From: a bacterium
Lineage (GTDB): Bacteria; SAR324; XYD2-FULL-50-16
Direction of reading: 5' to 3'
Assembly (NCBI GenBank): GCA_018829445.1
Contig: JAHJTV010000050.1
Span: forward strand, 1-64,000
Length of the DNA: 64,000 bases
Shown: piece after piece, positions 8,526 through 17,900 of the stretch
How positions within the stretch are numbered: position 1 is the stretch's first letter
Layout: each line of letters opens with the position of its first letter
Position numbers and translations under genes: made by a program
The notes under the pieces: generated by a model
What the model was told of the DNA's origin: nothing
The model's input: the letters and a program-made list of their open reading frames with translations, nothing else
Databases searched by the model: none

Positions 8526-9137
8526 TTGAAGGTTATGTTCTTAAGTAAAATAAAAAAGCTGCTACGTGTTTTCGCCGGGTTTATTGGATTTATTATAAAA
8601 CGGATCAAGGGAAAACCTTTTTCAGGGGTGTGGGCAACATTCGAATACCTGGATGATACTTGTAATGCCATCGCAAAACTGAAGAAGGAGAAAAGAATAA
8701 AAATCGTTACCCATTCCCCCTGTTATCGCCATGAAATCATGGATGCACTCGGGAACCCAACGAGCCGGTTACCAGTGGCAACCCTGTTTTGCGGAATTGT
8801 CGGGGTAACCGCTGCATTTGCCATGGTGGTGTGGATGAGCCTGGAATGGGTCTTGCCGGTTTCAGGTAAATCGATCATCTCGTTAAACCCGATTATTATT
8901 ATCGCTTTTGAATTAACCATCCTGTTCAGTGTTTATGGTACGGTGTTGGGGATGTTGATCTTTGGAATCAAGGACAGATTAAAAATTACACTGCCAAAGA
9001 GCAGCCAGTATAAAAACTACAAAAGGTTTACACAGGATCGTTTTGGAATTGTGGTTTGCTGTGAACAAGCGATGGTGAACCAGGCAGAATCAATCTTGAG
9101 AGAGTTTTCTCCCGAGGAGGTAAGTCGTGAAACTTAG
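8526..9137 (+). CDS. actD: ActD, DUF3341 membrane subunit of Alternative Complex III
   Basis: This is a 203-residue protein with two central membrane helices (about 82-104 and 122-145) and the DUF3341 opening GVWATFEYLDDTCNAIAKL at about residues 38-56, followed by a THSPCYRHEI segment. DUF3341 proteins are the ActD subunit of Alternative Complex III; their precise role is not established. The reading frame opens with TTG at 8526 or ATG at 8535, giving about 35 residues before the domain, slightly longer than many relatives. The end overlaps the start of actE by 11 bases, which suggests translational coupling. Confidence 0.9.
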   Translation: MKVMFLSKIKKLLRVFAGFIGFIIKRIKGKPFSGVWATFEYLDDTCNAIAKLKKEKRIKIVTHSPCYRHEIMDALGNPTSRLPVATLFCGIVGVTAAFAMVVWMSLEWVLPVSGKSIISLNPIIIIAFELTILFSVYGTVLGMLIFGIKDRLKITLPKSSQYKNYKRFTQDRFGIVVCCEQAMVNQAESILREFSPEEVSRET

Positions 9138-9654
9138 GATCTTTCTGCTGTTGGTGGGGATACTTTGCATTTTTTCCGTCTCGCTGTTTGGTACCTCTAC
9201 GATCACAACCTGGGTAAAAGATATGTACAACCAGCCCGGTGTGAAACCTCAAGAGCAGGAGAGTATGAATGATTTCCCTTCCCACGTGATTTCCGCCGAC
9301 GGGCGGGAATACAATTTGCCGTTAAAACCTTTTGATTCAACAGAATTGGATTTTAAATCCTATCAACCGCCCGTGAATCAATCGAAATCTTATCAGTTTG
9401 ACCAGACAGAGGGGAAAAAGATGTTCCTCACCTATTGTGCCGTATGCCATGGTTCCGATGGGCAATTGAACGATGGCAAAGGCACCCGTGTCTCTCTAAA
9501 AGGACTACAAGTGGTTCGCATCAGGGATCTCCCCGGGGGATATTATTACGACCGAATCATGCGAGGGGGAGTGCAAATGCCGTCTTTGGGTTTCAGAATG
9601 GCCGATCAGGAACGCTGGGATGTCGCAAATTATATTGATCGTTTTCTACATTGA
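9127..9654 (+). CDS. actE: ActE, monoheme cytochrome c subunit of Alternative Complex III
   Basis: This 175-residue protein has an N-terminal hydrophobic signal or anchor (5-22), a spacer rich in polar residues, and one CAVCH heme site near residues 104-108, with GGVQMPS supplying a likely Met ligand near the C-terminus. The segment GKKMFLTYCAVCHGSDGQLNDGKG is typical of ActE. Translation starts with GTG at 9127 behind the strong ribosome site GAGGAGG, inside the end of actD. As the small cytochrome subunit it should sit in the periplasm and help hand electrons to the acceptor. Confidence 0.93.
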   Translation: MKLRIFLLLVGILCIFSVSLFGTSTITTWVKDMYNQPGVKPQEQESMNDFPSHVISADGREYNLPLKPFDSTELDFKSYQPPVNQSKSYQFDQTEGKKMFLTYCAVCHGSDGQLNDGKGTRVSLKGLQVVRIRDLPGGYYYDRIMRGGVQMPSLGFRMADQERWDVANYIDRFLH

Positions 9655-9684
9655 GTTTTTATGGACTGGAAATAACGAGAGAAG

Positions 9685-10965
9685 ATGTTAACCACGATTG
9701 AGCAAACCAAGGTTATACAAGCAACCGGCTTCGATCCGGGAAAAAAAACAATTATCCTGCTGTGGCTGGGGGTAGCTGTGGGCATCATCAGTTTCCTTAT
9801 CGGTTTGGCAACGGACTATGCTTTCTATGCCTGGCAGGCTTTACTGGTGAACACCCTCTTCTTCGCGGGACTTGCTCATGGCAGCCTCATCTTTTCCGTC
9901 ATCTTTACCATTACAAAAGCTGAATGGGGACGCCCCATCAAGCGTCTGGCTGAAGCGACTGTTTTATTTATACCGGTCAGTTGGCTGTTGTTCGGCGCAC
10001 TATTTCTGGGGATGGACTACTTCTTTGAATGGACAGATCCGCTTAGGGTGATTGCGGCAAAAACCTGGTGGCTTAATACAGCCTTTTTCATTTCCAGACA
10101 TGTTGTATTATTGGCAATCACAGGACTGGTGGGAATGGCTTATGTGCTTTCTTCGATCAGGCCTGATCTGATGGTTTTTGAGAAGCTTGTTCCCAATGGA
10201 TTAAGCCGTTTTGCGAGACGTTTTATTAAAAACAAAGCTTTTTCGGAAGGAGAAATTGTCGGTCAATACCGGAAACACTCAGCTTTGGCTCCTCTCTATG
10301 CCCTGCTTTACTCCATATTAACCTGTATCATTGCTTTTGACTGGATCATGTCCATCGACCAGGAGTGGTATAGCACCCTATTCGGTTTTCAATACTCCAT
10401 TGCCAGTTTGTATGCGGCGGCGGCTTTTTTGGTGATTGTTTCCAGCATCTGGCGTAAAAAAACCGGTTTGACGGAATATCTTAGCCTGGAACGACACAAC
10501 GATCTGTCCAGGCTGTTGTTTGCACTCTGCCTCTTCTGGACCTATTTTATCTTCTCCCAGGTGCTGGTTATCTGGTATGCAAATATACCTGAAGAAACAC
10601 CATACCTGATTCTGCGGATGAAATCCCGGGAGTGGTCCGGTATGTTCATCTTTCTTTTTGTGGTGCTGTTCCTGGTACCGTTTATCGGATTACTCTCCAA
10701 AAGGGCCTGCCGCTCCCCCCTGTTTTCATCCATTATCGCAATAGATGTCCTGATCGGGATTTGGCTGGAAAAGTATTTCCTGACAGTCCCCTCAATTCAG
10801 GAGAATATGATTCGGTCCGACCTTCTGCCGGGGTTGAATCTGAATGTGCTGGATTTGACCATAACGATAGGGATACTGGCTGCTTTTCTGCAGGCCTACC
10901 TGTTCTTTCTCCGAAGTTTTCCTGCCCTCCCCATTGCTGACCCCTTCCTGTCTAAACAGGAATAG
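9685..10965 (+). CDS. actF: ActF, second NrfD-like membrane subunit of Alternative Complex III
   Basis: This 426-residue polytopic protein is distantly related to ActC and has about ten membrane helices, including 27-47, 55-76, 92-112, 130-152, 208-222, 235-256, 275-295, 315-335 and 385-408. Marker segments are NTLFFAGLAHGSLIFSVIFTITKAEWG (about 52-78) and AFDWIMSIDQEWYSTLFGFQY (about 215-235), typical of ActF. It starts 30 bases after actE behind GAGAG. No actG-like gene and no cytochrome oxidase genes follow: the next gene is on the opposite strand. The act block here therefore ends with ActF. Confidence 0.94.
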   Translation: MLTTIEQTKVIQATGFDPGKKTIILLWLGVAVGIISFLIGLATDYAFYAWQALLVNTLFFAGLAHGSLIFSVIFTITKAEWGRPIKRLAEATVLFIPVSWLLFGALFLGMDYFFEWTDPLRVIAAKTWWLNTAFFISRHVVLLAITGLVGMAYVLSSIRPDLMVFEKLVPNGLSRFARRFIKNKAFSEGEIVGQYRKHSALAPLYALLYSILTCIIAFDWIMSIDQEWYSTLFGFQYSIASLYAAAAFLVIVSSIWRKKTGLTEYLSLERHNDLSRLLFALCLFWTYFIFSQVLVIWYANIPEETPYLILRMKSREWSGMFIFLFVVLFLVPFIGLLSKRACRSPLFSSIIAIDVLIGIWLEKYFLTVPSIQENMIRSDLLPGLNLNVLDLTITIGILAAFLQAYLFFLRSFPALPIADPFLSKQE

Positions 10966-10987
10966 TGAGCCTTGACCCCCTTTTTTC

Positions 10988-11926
10988 CTACAACTTTGTT
11001 GCTCTTGTGGAGAAGAATGTCGGTGTAAACTGGTTTAAGCCTGTGGCTTCGTCACTCCACCAGTCTTCATAAAAGCCGGTGATGACAAATCCTGCCTCAA
11101 TCTGCCCTCCTATCTGGTCATCCAGAGAGTGTCCGAATTCAAACGAGATTTTTTGGTTGATCAGGTCCCTTTTTTTCTCATCATCCAGGTTTTTCAGATC
11201 AGAATAGGGTTGTTTATATTTCACTTTAAGAATTTTGGTCTTTTCAGATTCATCATGGTCAAACAGGAAATATAACGGATTCATTATGCCGGACAACAGG
11301 GAACCACCCGGTCTTAGAACCCTGAAACATTCCTGCCACACTTTTTTGACATCATGAACGAACACATTGGAAACCGGGTGAAAAATGAGATCGAAACTGT
11401 GATCGTTGAATACTGAAAGGTCGGCCATGTCGCCCTGCAGGGTTTTTAAAGGCAGTGAGTGCTGGTCCGCAACCATTTTATCCTTTTTTAGCTGTTCATC
11501 AGAATTATCAAAACTGACGATGCTGGCACCGGCAGCTGCCAGGATCGGAGCCTGCTGACCTCCACCCGACGCCAGGCACAGGATATCTCTGTTTGTGATC
11601 TCTCCAAACCACGATTTGGGAACGGTTTTCAACGGGGTTAGAATTACCTCCCAGCTCCCATTTTTTGCCTCAGCAATGGCATCAGCATCAACGGGCGTGC
11701 ACCATTCGCTCCCTTCCCGCGATTGTCTGTTCCATGATGCTCGGCTGTGCTTAAGGATATCTTTTTCTTGAATCATCATGGTTTTTAAGTCTGTGTATTC
11801 GATTTTTTTTAAAAAAGAGTTTTGTCCAGGATAAACATAAATATGATTGACAACCCCAATTGCTCTCAAGAATCTAAATATCCCATTCATGAAATACAGG
11901 TACGTTCTGTATTTCATGATAGACAT
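10988..11926 (-). CDS. Class I SAM-dependent methyltransferase
   Basis: This 312-residue protein has the Rossmann-type SAM site ILCLASGGGQQAPILAAAGA (about 113-132) followed by acidic FDNSDEQL, then SFDLIFHPVSNVFV and the VLRPGG post-motif near residue 205, the usual order in class I methyltransferases. The substrate is unknown. The first 50 residues (MSIMKY onward) look unlike the family and neither candidate start has a clear ribosome site, so the true start may be the Met at 11779. It converges with actF, with a 22-base gap, and is not obviously linked to the signalling genes that follow on the same strand. Confidence 0.82.
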   Translation of the reverse strand: MSIMKYRTYLYFMNGIFRFLRAIGVVNHIYVYPGQNSFLKKIEYTDLKTMMIQEKDILKHSRASWNRQSREGSEWCTPVDADAIAEAKNGSWEVILTPLKTVPKSWFGEITNRDILCLASGGGQQAPILAAAGASIVSFDNSDEQLKKDKMVADQHSLPLKTLQGDMADLSVFNDHSFDLIFHPVSNVFVHDVKKVWQECFRVLRPGGSLLSGIMNPLYFLFDHDESEKTKILKVKYKQPYSDLKNLDDEKKRDLINQKISFEFGHSLDDQIGGQIEAGFVITGFYEDWWSDEATGLNQFTPTFFSTRATKL

Positions 11927-12039
11927 ACTGTTATCAGAGAAGTGTTATGAAGAACAGTAAACCATGTTATGGCTTCTATTGGATATAGTTTTTTAACCTT
12001 TTTTTAAATTCAGGGTCTTCTCTTATCTCAGCAATAGCA

Positions 12040-14319
12040 TCAAATATCGATTGCGTTCGGGACTACAATATCCTCACTGATTAAGGGTAGCTGAAGAATA
12101 AATTTGGTTCCTTTGCCTGGTTCAGATTCAACTTTCATATATCCGTGATGATTTTCTGAAATGATAAAATTCGAAATCGAGAGGCCGAGGCCGGTTCCTT
12201 TTCCTGCTTCTTTTGTTGTAAAAAATGGTTCAAATATCTGTTTTTTTACAGCCTCGTCCATACCTGGTCCCGTATCTTCTATTTCAATCCGGGCAAAACC
12301 ATCAGCATTATTTATGCGAAGGAAAAAACAGCACTCCTTGTCGGTTTTTTTATTTTCAGACATGGCCTGGGCACCGTTTTTTAACAGATTAAAGAAGACC
12401 TGCTGCAGTTTACTCCCTTCACAGGGTACCCTGGGCATGCTTTCATCGTATTCTTTGATGATTTTTATGTTTTTGAAATTATACTTTTTTTTCAATTCAT
12501 ACTCGTTTGATACCAGGCTTATGGTTTTATCAAGCAATTCCTTCAAATCATGCAAACCGAACATGGTATTGCCTTTGCGGCTAAAACTGAGCATGTTGTC
12601 TACAATATCCGCGATTCGCCCCCCTGCTTCCATGATTGTATCAAATTTGCCGGGGATGTCTCGAAGACTCAGGTATTCCTTTAACTTTTCAAACGCAATT
12701 CCGCATGATTGGGCTACCTCCCTGTTTTTGGGGATATCGCCAAGTGTTCGATTCTTCACTACCTGAATGGTTTGAACCATTCCGGCCAATGGATTGTTGA
12801 TTTCATGTGCAATTCCTGCAGCTAAACCGCCAATGGACATCATCTTTTCTGTTTGAATAATCATCTCCTCCAAACGGGTTTTATCGGTTACATCGCGAGT
12901 AAGACCACTAAATCCTGACGGTTGATTGTCGGCTGTTCGAATAAGAGCCGTAGACATTTCAAGAATAACGGGTTGCCCGGATTTTTTGATGAGTTTAAAC
13001 CGGATATTTTTTTCGGGGAGATTGCTGTGCAAAGTGTTGTTAAAGATTCTATAGAGTCTTTTTGCCGTTTCGGAAGACACCAACTCCTCATAACTTTTTC
13101 CCTTAAGTTCTTCGGGCGTATACCCTGTTATTTCCGAATAGGCATTGTTAACCAATAAAAAACGGCCCTGGAGATCCACCTCGTAATACCCTTCCATAAC
13201 ACTTTCCAAAACCGTTCGGAGTTTCTCCTCAGAAGCGATGAGCTCTTTTTCAGTTTTCTTAAGTGTGGAGTTGTCTCGAATCAGCATAACATAACCGATT
13301 GGCAAACCATCTTTCTCACGCTGAACAAAGGCAGAAATTGAAACCGGCATGTTGAGAGAAGTGTTTGATGTAATGGTTGTTTCAAAATCAAGTAGATAAT
13401 CCTTCTCATCAAAGAGCTTGAGAACATCATCAGATTCATTATTGATGTTATGGCTGCTCATCACTGAGTTTATCGATTGTCCGATCAATTCCATTTCATC
13501 AATGCCGAGAAGATTAAGCGCGGCTCTGTTTACGTAGACAACGTTCTTTTCGCTGTCCAAGAGAAGAAAGGCATCACTCATATTCCTAATAATGGTTTGA
13601 GCAATTGCTTCGGGCGTCAAGTTGAATAAATGATATTTGCGGATGCCATATCCCATAAAGAGGATGCCCAGCATTAAACCGGTTGTACTCATCTCCGGAA
13701 AACGAATTTTAAGGTAAGGAAACAGAATTCCGCTGATCAGCATCGTTACCAAAGGTATTGACAGCCCGATTATGAAAAACATGGTTTGTTGTTTTTTATG
13801 ATGCCACCGGGTGTGATGTAGATGATGATAGCAAATGGCCAACTCAATCGTAATGACTGCCAGAAACCATAAAAAACTAAATATTAAGTAGGTAGGAGTA
13901 CCGGTGAAGCTTCTCTCCCAACCCCATTCTTCCTTTAAGAAGGTTGTGGTCGGCTGAAGCATGACAATATATTCACTGATTGATAGTATCAAGGCCGGGA
14001 AGTATAGAAAAAAGTACACAAGGAGTCGAGTAATTCCACTTCTGATTTTTAACAAATAGCCTGTAAAAACAAGTACAAGTTGAAAAGACAAAGCGATGAC
14101 AAAAGGCCAGATGGCTGTCATTTGATACCAAAAAACAGAAGCTCCCACGGTACCTGAGATTCGGTACCCATATTCTGCAAAGGACAGATATGCCGTGAAT
14201 ACGGTGACACCCAGGAATAGTCTATTTAGAAGTTTTTGAGGGCTCTTCTCAAAGACATAAAACCCGATAAAAATACTCAAAAAACAGGTAAATATAGACT
14301 GTAAAGCGTAATAGTTCAT
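12040..14319 (-). CDS. Membrane sensor histidine kinase, 7TM-PAS-PAS-HisKA-HATPase
   Basis: A 759-residue kinase. Residues 1-225 form seven hydrophobic helices like the 7TM histidine-kinase sensor module. Two PAS domains follow (about 240-350 and 365-480; the second contains YEVDLQGRFLLVNNAYSEITGY). The phosphorylation site is H505 in GIAHEINNPLAG, and the ATPase domain shows FFNLLKNGAQAM, DTGPGMDE and GKGTGLGLSI. No receiver is attached; the separate response regulator encoded 80 bases upstream (14400-14999) is the likely partner. The signal sensed is unknown. Confidence 0.92.
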   Translation of the reverse strand: MNYYALQSIFTCFLSIFIGFYVFEKSPQKLLNRLFLGVTVFTAYLSFAEYGYRISGTVGASVFWYQMTAIWPFVIALSFQLVLVFTGYLLKIRSGITRLLVYFFLYFPALILSISEYIVMLQPTTTFLKEEWGWERSFTGTPTYLIFSFLWFLAVITIELAICYHHLHHTRWHHKKQQTMFFIIGLSIPLVTMLISGILFPYLKIRFPEMSTTGLMLGILFMGYGIRKYHLFNLTPEAIAQTIIRNMSDAFLLLDSEKNVVYVNRAALNLLGIDEMELIGQSINSVMSSHNINNESDDVLKLFDEKDYLLDFETTITSNTSLNMPVSISAFVQREKDGLPIGYVMLIRDNSTLKKTEKELIASEEKLRTVLESVMEGYYEVDLQGRFLLVNNAYSEITGYTPEELKGKSYEELVSSETAKRLYRIFNNTLHSNLPEKNIRFKLIKKSGQPVILEMSTALIRTADNQPSGFSGLTRDVTDKTRLEEMIIQTEKMMSIGGLAAGIAHEINNPLAGMVQTIQVVKNRTLGDIPKNREVAQSCGIAFEKLKEYLSLRDIPGKFDTIMEAGGRIADIVDNMLSFSRKGNTMFGLHDLKELLDKTISLVSNEYELKKKYNFKNIKIIKEYDESMPRVPCEGSKLQQVFFNLLKNGAQAMSENKKTDKECCFFLRINNADGFARIEIEDTGPGMDEAVKKQIFEPFFTTKEAGKGTGLGLSISNFIISENHHGYMKVESEPGKGTKFILQLPLISEDIVVPNAIDI

Positions 14320-14399
14320 TGTGTTTTTTTATACGATTTTAGTGTTTTATTCCGACAAATAAAATATAAGAAAGATCTCTCTGATCGGAACAGACTTTG

Positions 14400-14999
14400 T
14401 TATCGTGACAAATCGGTATTGCTGTCTTCTTTGCTTTTATACCTCTTTTTATACCACTCCTGGTCTCCATACAACTCTTCCGAACAATCCGGGCAGAGAC
14501 CATGTGAAAAAACAGCATGGGAATGTGCTTCCAGATAGTGCTCGATTCCAGCCCAGTAACCTTTGTCATCTCTGATACTTTTACATTTGGAACAGATAGG
14601 TAAAAATCCCCTTAGGATTTTCATCTCAATGTGGTTCTTTACTCTTGCCAAAAGCTCAATGGGTTGAAACGGTTTTGTGATATAGTCAACACCTCCAACT
14701 TCGAATCCCTTTGCTATATCTTCGGAACTAATTCTAGCTGTCAAAAAAATCACAGGAATATACTTTGTTTTTTCACTCTCTTTTAGCTTCTGACAGACCT
14801 CAAAACCATCCATTCCCGGCATCGTGACATCCAGCAGTATCAGTGCGGGGAGACAACGATTGACAAATTCCAATGCCCTGATACCACTTAATGAGGCTGC
14901 AGGTTCATACCCGTTTTTTTGCAGAAGAATACCAATAAACTGATGATTTTTGGGGTTGTCATCCACTATCAGGATCAATGGTTTATCTGTTTGATTCAT
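14400..14999 (-). CDS. Response regulator with C-terminal zinc-ribbon-like module
   Basis: This 199-residue protein has an N-terminal receiver with all key residues: DD at 13-14, phospho-accepting D57 in LILLDVTMPGMDG, Thr in FLTAR and Lys in ITKPF. After a short helix comes a cysteine-rich tail, ICSKCKSIRDDKGYWAGIE, then HAVFSHGLCPDC. This is the CxxC...CxxC module often found at the end of receivers and hybrid kinases in Desulfobacterota-like genomes; its function is not established. There is no DNA-binding domain. The start overlaps the end of the hybrid kinase gene by 17 bases, so the two are probably co-translated. Confidence 0.9.
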   Translation of the reverse strand: MNQTDKPLILIVDDNPKNHQFIGILLQKNGYEPAASLSGIRALEFVNRCLPALILLDVTMPGMDGFEVCQKLKESEKTKYIPVIFLTARISSEDIAKGFEVGGVDYITKPFQPIELLARVKNHIEMKILRGFLPICSKCKSIRDDKGYWAGIEHYLEAHSHAVFSHGLCPDCSEELYGDQEWYKKRYKSKEDSNTDLSR

Positions 15000-17900
15000 C
15001 GAACCTCTCTTTTGGTAACAGTTCTCTAAAAAGAATCAGAAGTTTTTGGATTAGTTTGTTAAGGTTCTCAATGTCAAAGTCGTTTGTGAGTTTTATCAAC
15101 CTGTGTCCATGTTCACGCAGCATATCCACATGGTATTCCTCTCCCAGGTTCAGTAGTTTGTGTCCAAGTTCCAGAGAATAGCCGGCAACAATCGCCTGCT
15201 GTAAATCCCGAAGATGAGGCATGATATCCGTTGTAACGGCTTCAATAAATGTAGAGGATTCTTGAAGCTTTTTCATGAGTTCTCTGGTCTCAGACAGCAC
15301 ATTGCTTTCAACGGGTGCTCTTCCTTTTTCATGTTTCAGATGGAGCGATAATACCTTATAAAGCTGGGTTACATTGATGGGTTTTCTTAAATAGCCACTG
15401 AAGCCCATTTTTTTTAATTCTTCTTCGTTAAAACCTTGGGAAATTCCCATTCCTACAATTGGGATATGGCTTGTTTTATGATCCTTTCTGAGATGTTTAA
15501 TTATCTCGCCGCTGTCCATTACGGGTAGTCGTTTATTTATTAGAATTAGTTCCGGCTGATATCGAGAGGCAAGAAATAGTGCGTCATGTCCGTTATCAGT
15601 AGTTATGGTGTTTAATCCGGCATTCGTCAGTATCTCTTTTAAGTGCAGGAGACTCGATTTCACATTGTCGACCACCAAAACCCTGGCATTTTGAAATCTG
15701 TACTCCAGAAGCTGCCCATTTTCGACATCAAGACTGCCGTCTTTATCTGAACTAATTTCGACTTCGTTCAACCGTACAGAGAAGATACTGCCAACCCCAA
15801 CGGTGCTCTCCACCGAGATTTCTCCGTTCATCATTTCCACAAGTCTTTTACAAATTGCCAGTCCCAGGCCGGTACCGCCCAGCTCTTTATTTTTCTTTGT
15901 TTTATGTTGAACAAATGACTCGAATATCGTTTCGAGTTTTTTGGGGGGGATGCCGATACCGGTGTCTTTTATTGAGATTATTAAATCCAAAGCATTACTG
16001 GCGAACTTACACGGTTCTTGAAGAACTGAAATGTGAATATAACCTTCTTCGGTAAATTTTATCGCGTTCCCTACCAGGTTTAATAACATCTGCCGCAGTC
16101 TGATTTCATCTAATAAAAGAGTATCGGGAAGATTGTCGTCTATTGTCACCTTGAGTTGAATTCCTTTTTCCAGTAACTGGAGTTCAAACAGCTGTTTGAT
16201 TTCACCCACAATAACTCTCAAGGAAACCGGACCCGGTTGAAGGGTCGTCATGCTTGCTTCCAGTTTTGTCAAGTCGAGGATATCGTTGATCAGGGTCATG
16301 AGATTTTGCCCAGCGACTATTATTGCTTCAAGGTGGCTCTTTTGCGTCTCATCTGAAACATCTGCATACAATAATTCGCTATACCCGGTGATGGCATGCA
16401 ATGGGTTCCTAATCTCATGGCTGATATTGGCTAAGAACTCGTTTTTTGTTTGATTGGCGGTTTCAGCGGCTTTTTTTGCTTCACTTAATTTCAATTCTAT
16501 CAGCTTCCTTTCTTCGAGCTCCTGAGCTAAAGCTTTCGTCTGCTCCCGTATCATGTTTTTCAGGGATTTATTCCAAACCAGTATGGAGAGGAATAGAAAG
16601 ATGATTATTAAAATAGGGATAGCAGCGGTTCTCCAGAAGCGAATGGTTTTGTATGGAGGGGCTGATTCCAGATGAATCCACTTTTCCAGGATTTGATCTT
16701 TTTCCTCCACTGTTATTAATGATAAGCCTTTATCAAGAATCCGTCTTAAGATCGGCAGATCTTGCCTGACTGCAAACCTGAGGTTTTCGACATAACCAGT
16801 TTCTCCGGCCATACGAAGATTGCTGATGCCAGCCTTTGATATATAGTACGAGGCTACGGGAAGATCCAAGATCAATGCTTCTGCATTTTTGAATGCCACA
16901 CTCATTAATGCGGACAATGGATCGGGATAGGGTTGTAAATCAAGATAGGAGAAATTCTCTTTTAAGTATTCTTCCACTGCATATTGATAAACGACCGCAA
17001 CTTTCATTCCCTGCATTGAATCCAGCGTTAAGGTCTGTGCTGTCTCTTTTCCTGAAACAATTACACTTGGTACATCAATATAGGGCTCGGTGAAAAGAAG
17101 AAACTCTGACCTGCTCTGATTCTTTTGAATCGAACTTATTACGTCTATGTCTCCGGATTGGGCCTTTTTTAGTATTTCGTCCCAACTATTGACACGTACC
17201 TTATTAACCCGGAACCCGAGTTTCTTCTCTATCAGGTTTAGATAGTCTGCAGAAATACCTGTGTACTTGTTGTTCTCGTCAATTAAATCGAATGGAGGAT
17301 AATCGTCGCACTCAGCGAACCTGATTTTTCCATCATTGGCTTTAAGCCAGTCCCTTTCTATAGCAGTCAGGGGATCCTTAGTTGGAGCATCTATCAGAAT
17401 AAAACTGAAAATGATAAGACAAATTATGACGGAAACCAGAAAAAGGAGGAGTGAAAGCCATTTTAATTTCAAACCGATTATTTTGATCTCTTCTTTACCT
17501 TTTCGACGCAACCGCACTCTGATTGCTATTAGAATTATAAAGAGCAGTGAAATAATCAAGATCAGGCAAAACAGCTCCATTACTCCCAACCCTTGCTGTT
17601 TTTGCTCCGTTAAACTGATCCATCGATTTCGGATCTCTGATTCGTTCTCTTCCGTGATCAAATTAAGACCTTTGTCCAGGATATCCACCAGAATCGGCCA
17701 GTCTTTTCTGACACCTATACATAACCTGTATTCATGCCCTGTTACGCCGGCAATTCTCAAATTATCGATACCCTTTTTCTCGATGATATATGAAGCAGTC
17801 GCCAATTCGGCTATCACAACATCAAACTCACCTCTGGACAGCCTCGTTAAGCCTTCAATTGTATTGGTTGTTTTGACAGGTTTTAATTCAGGGTAATTGT

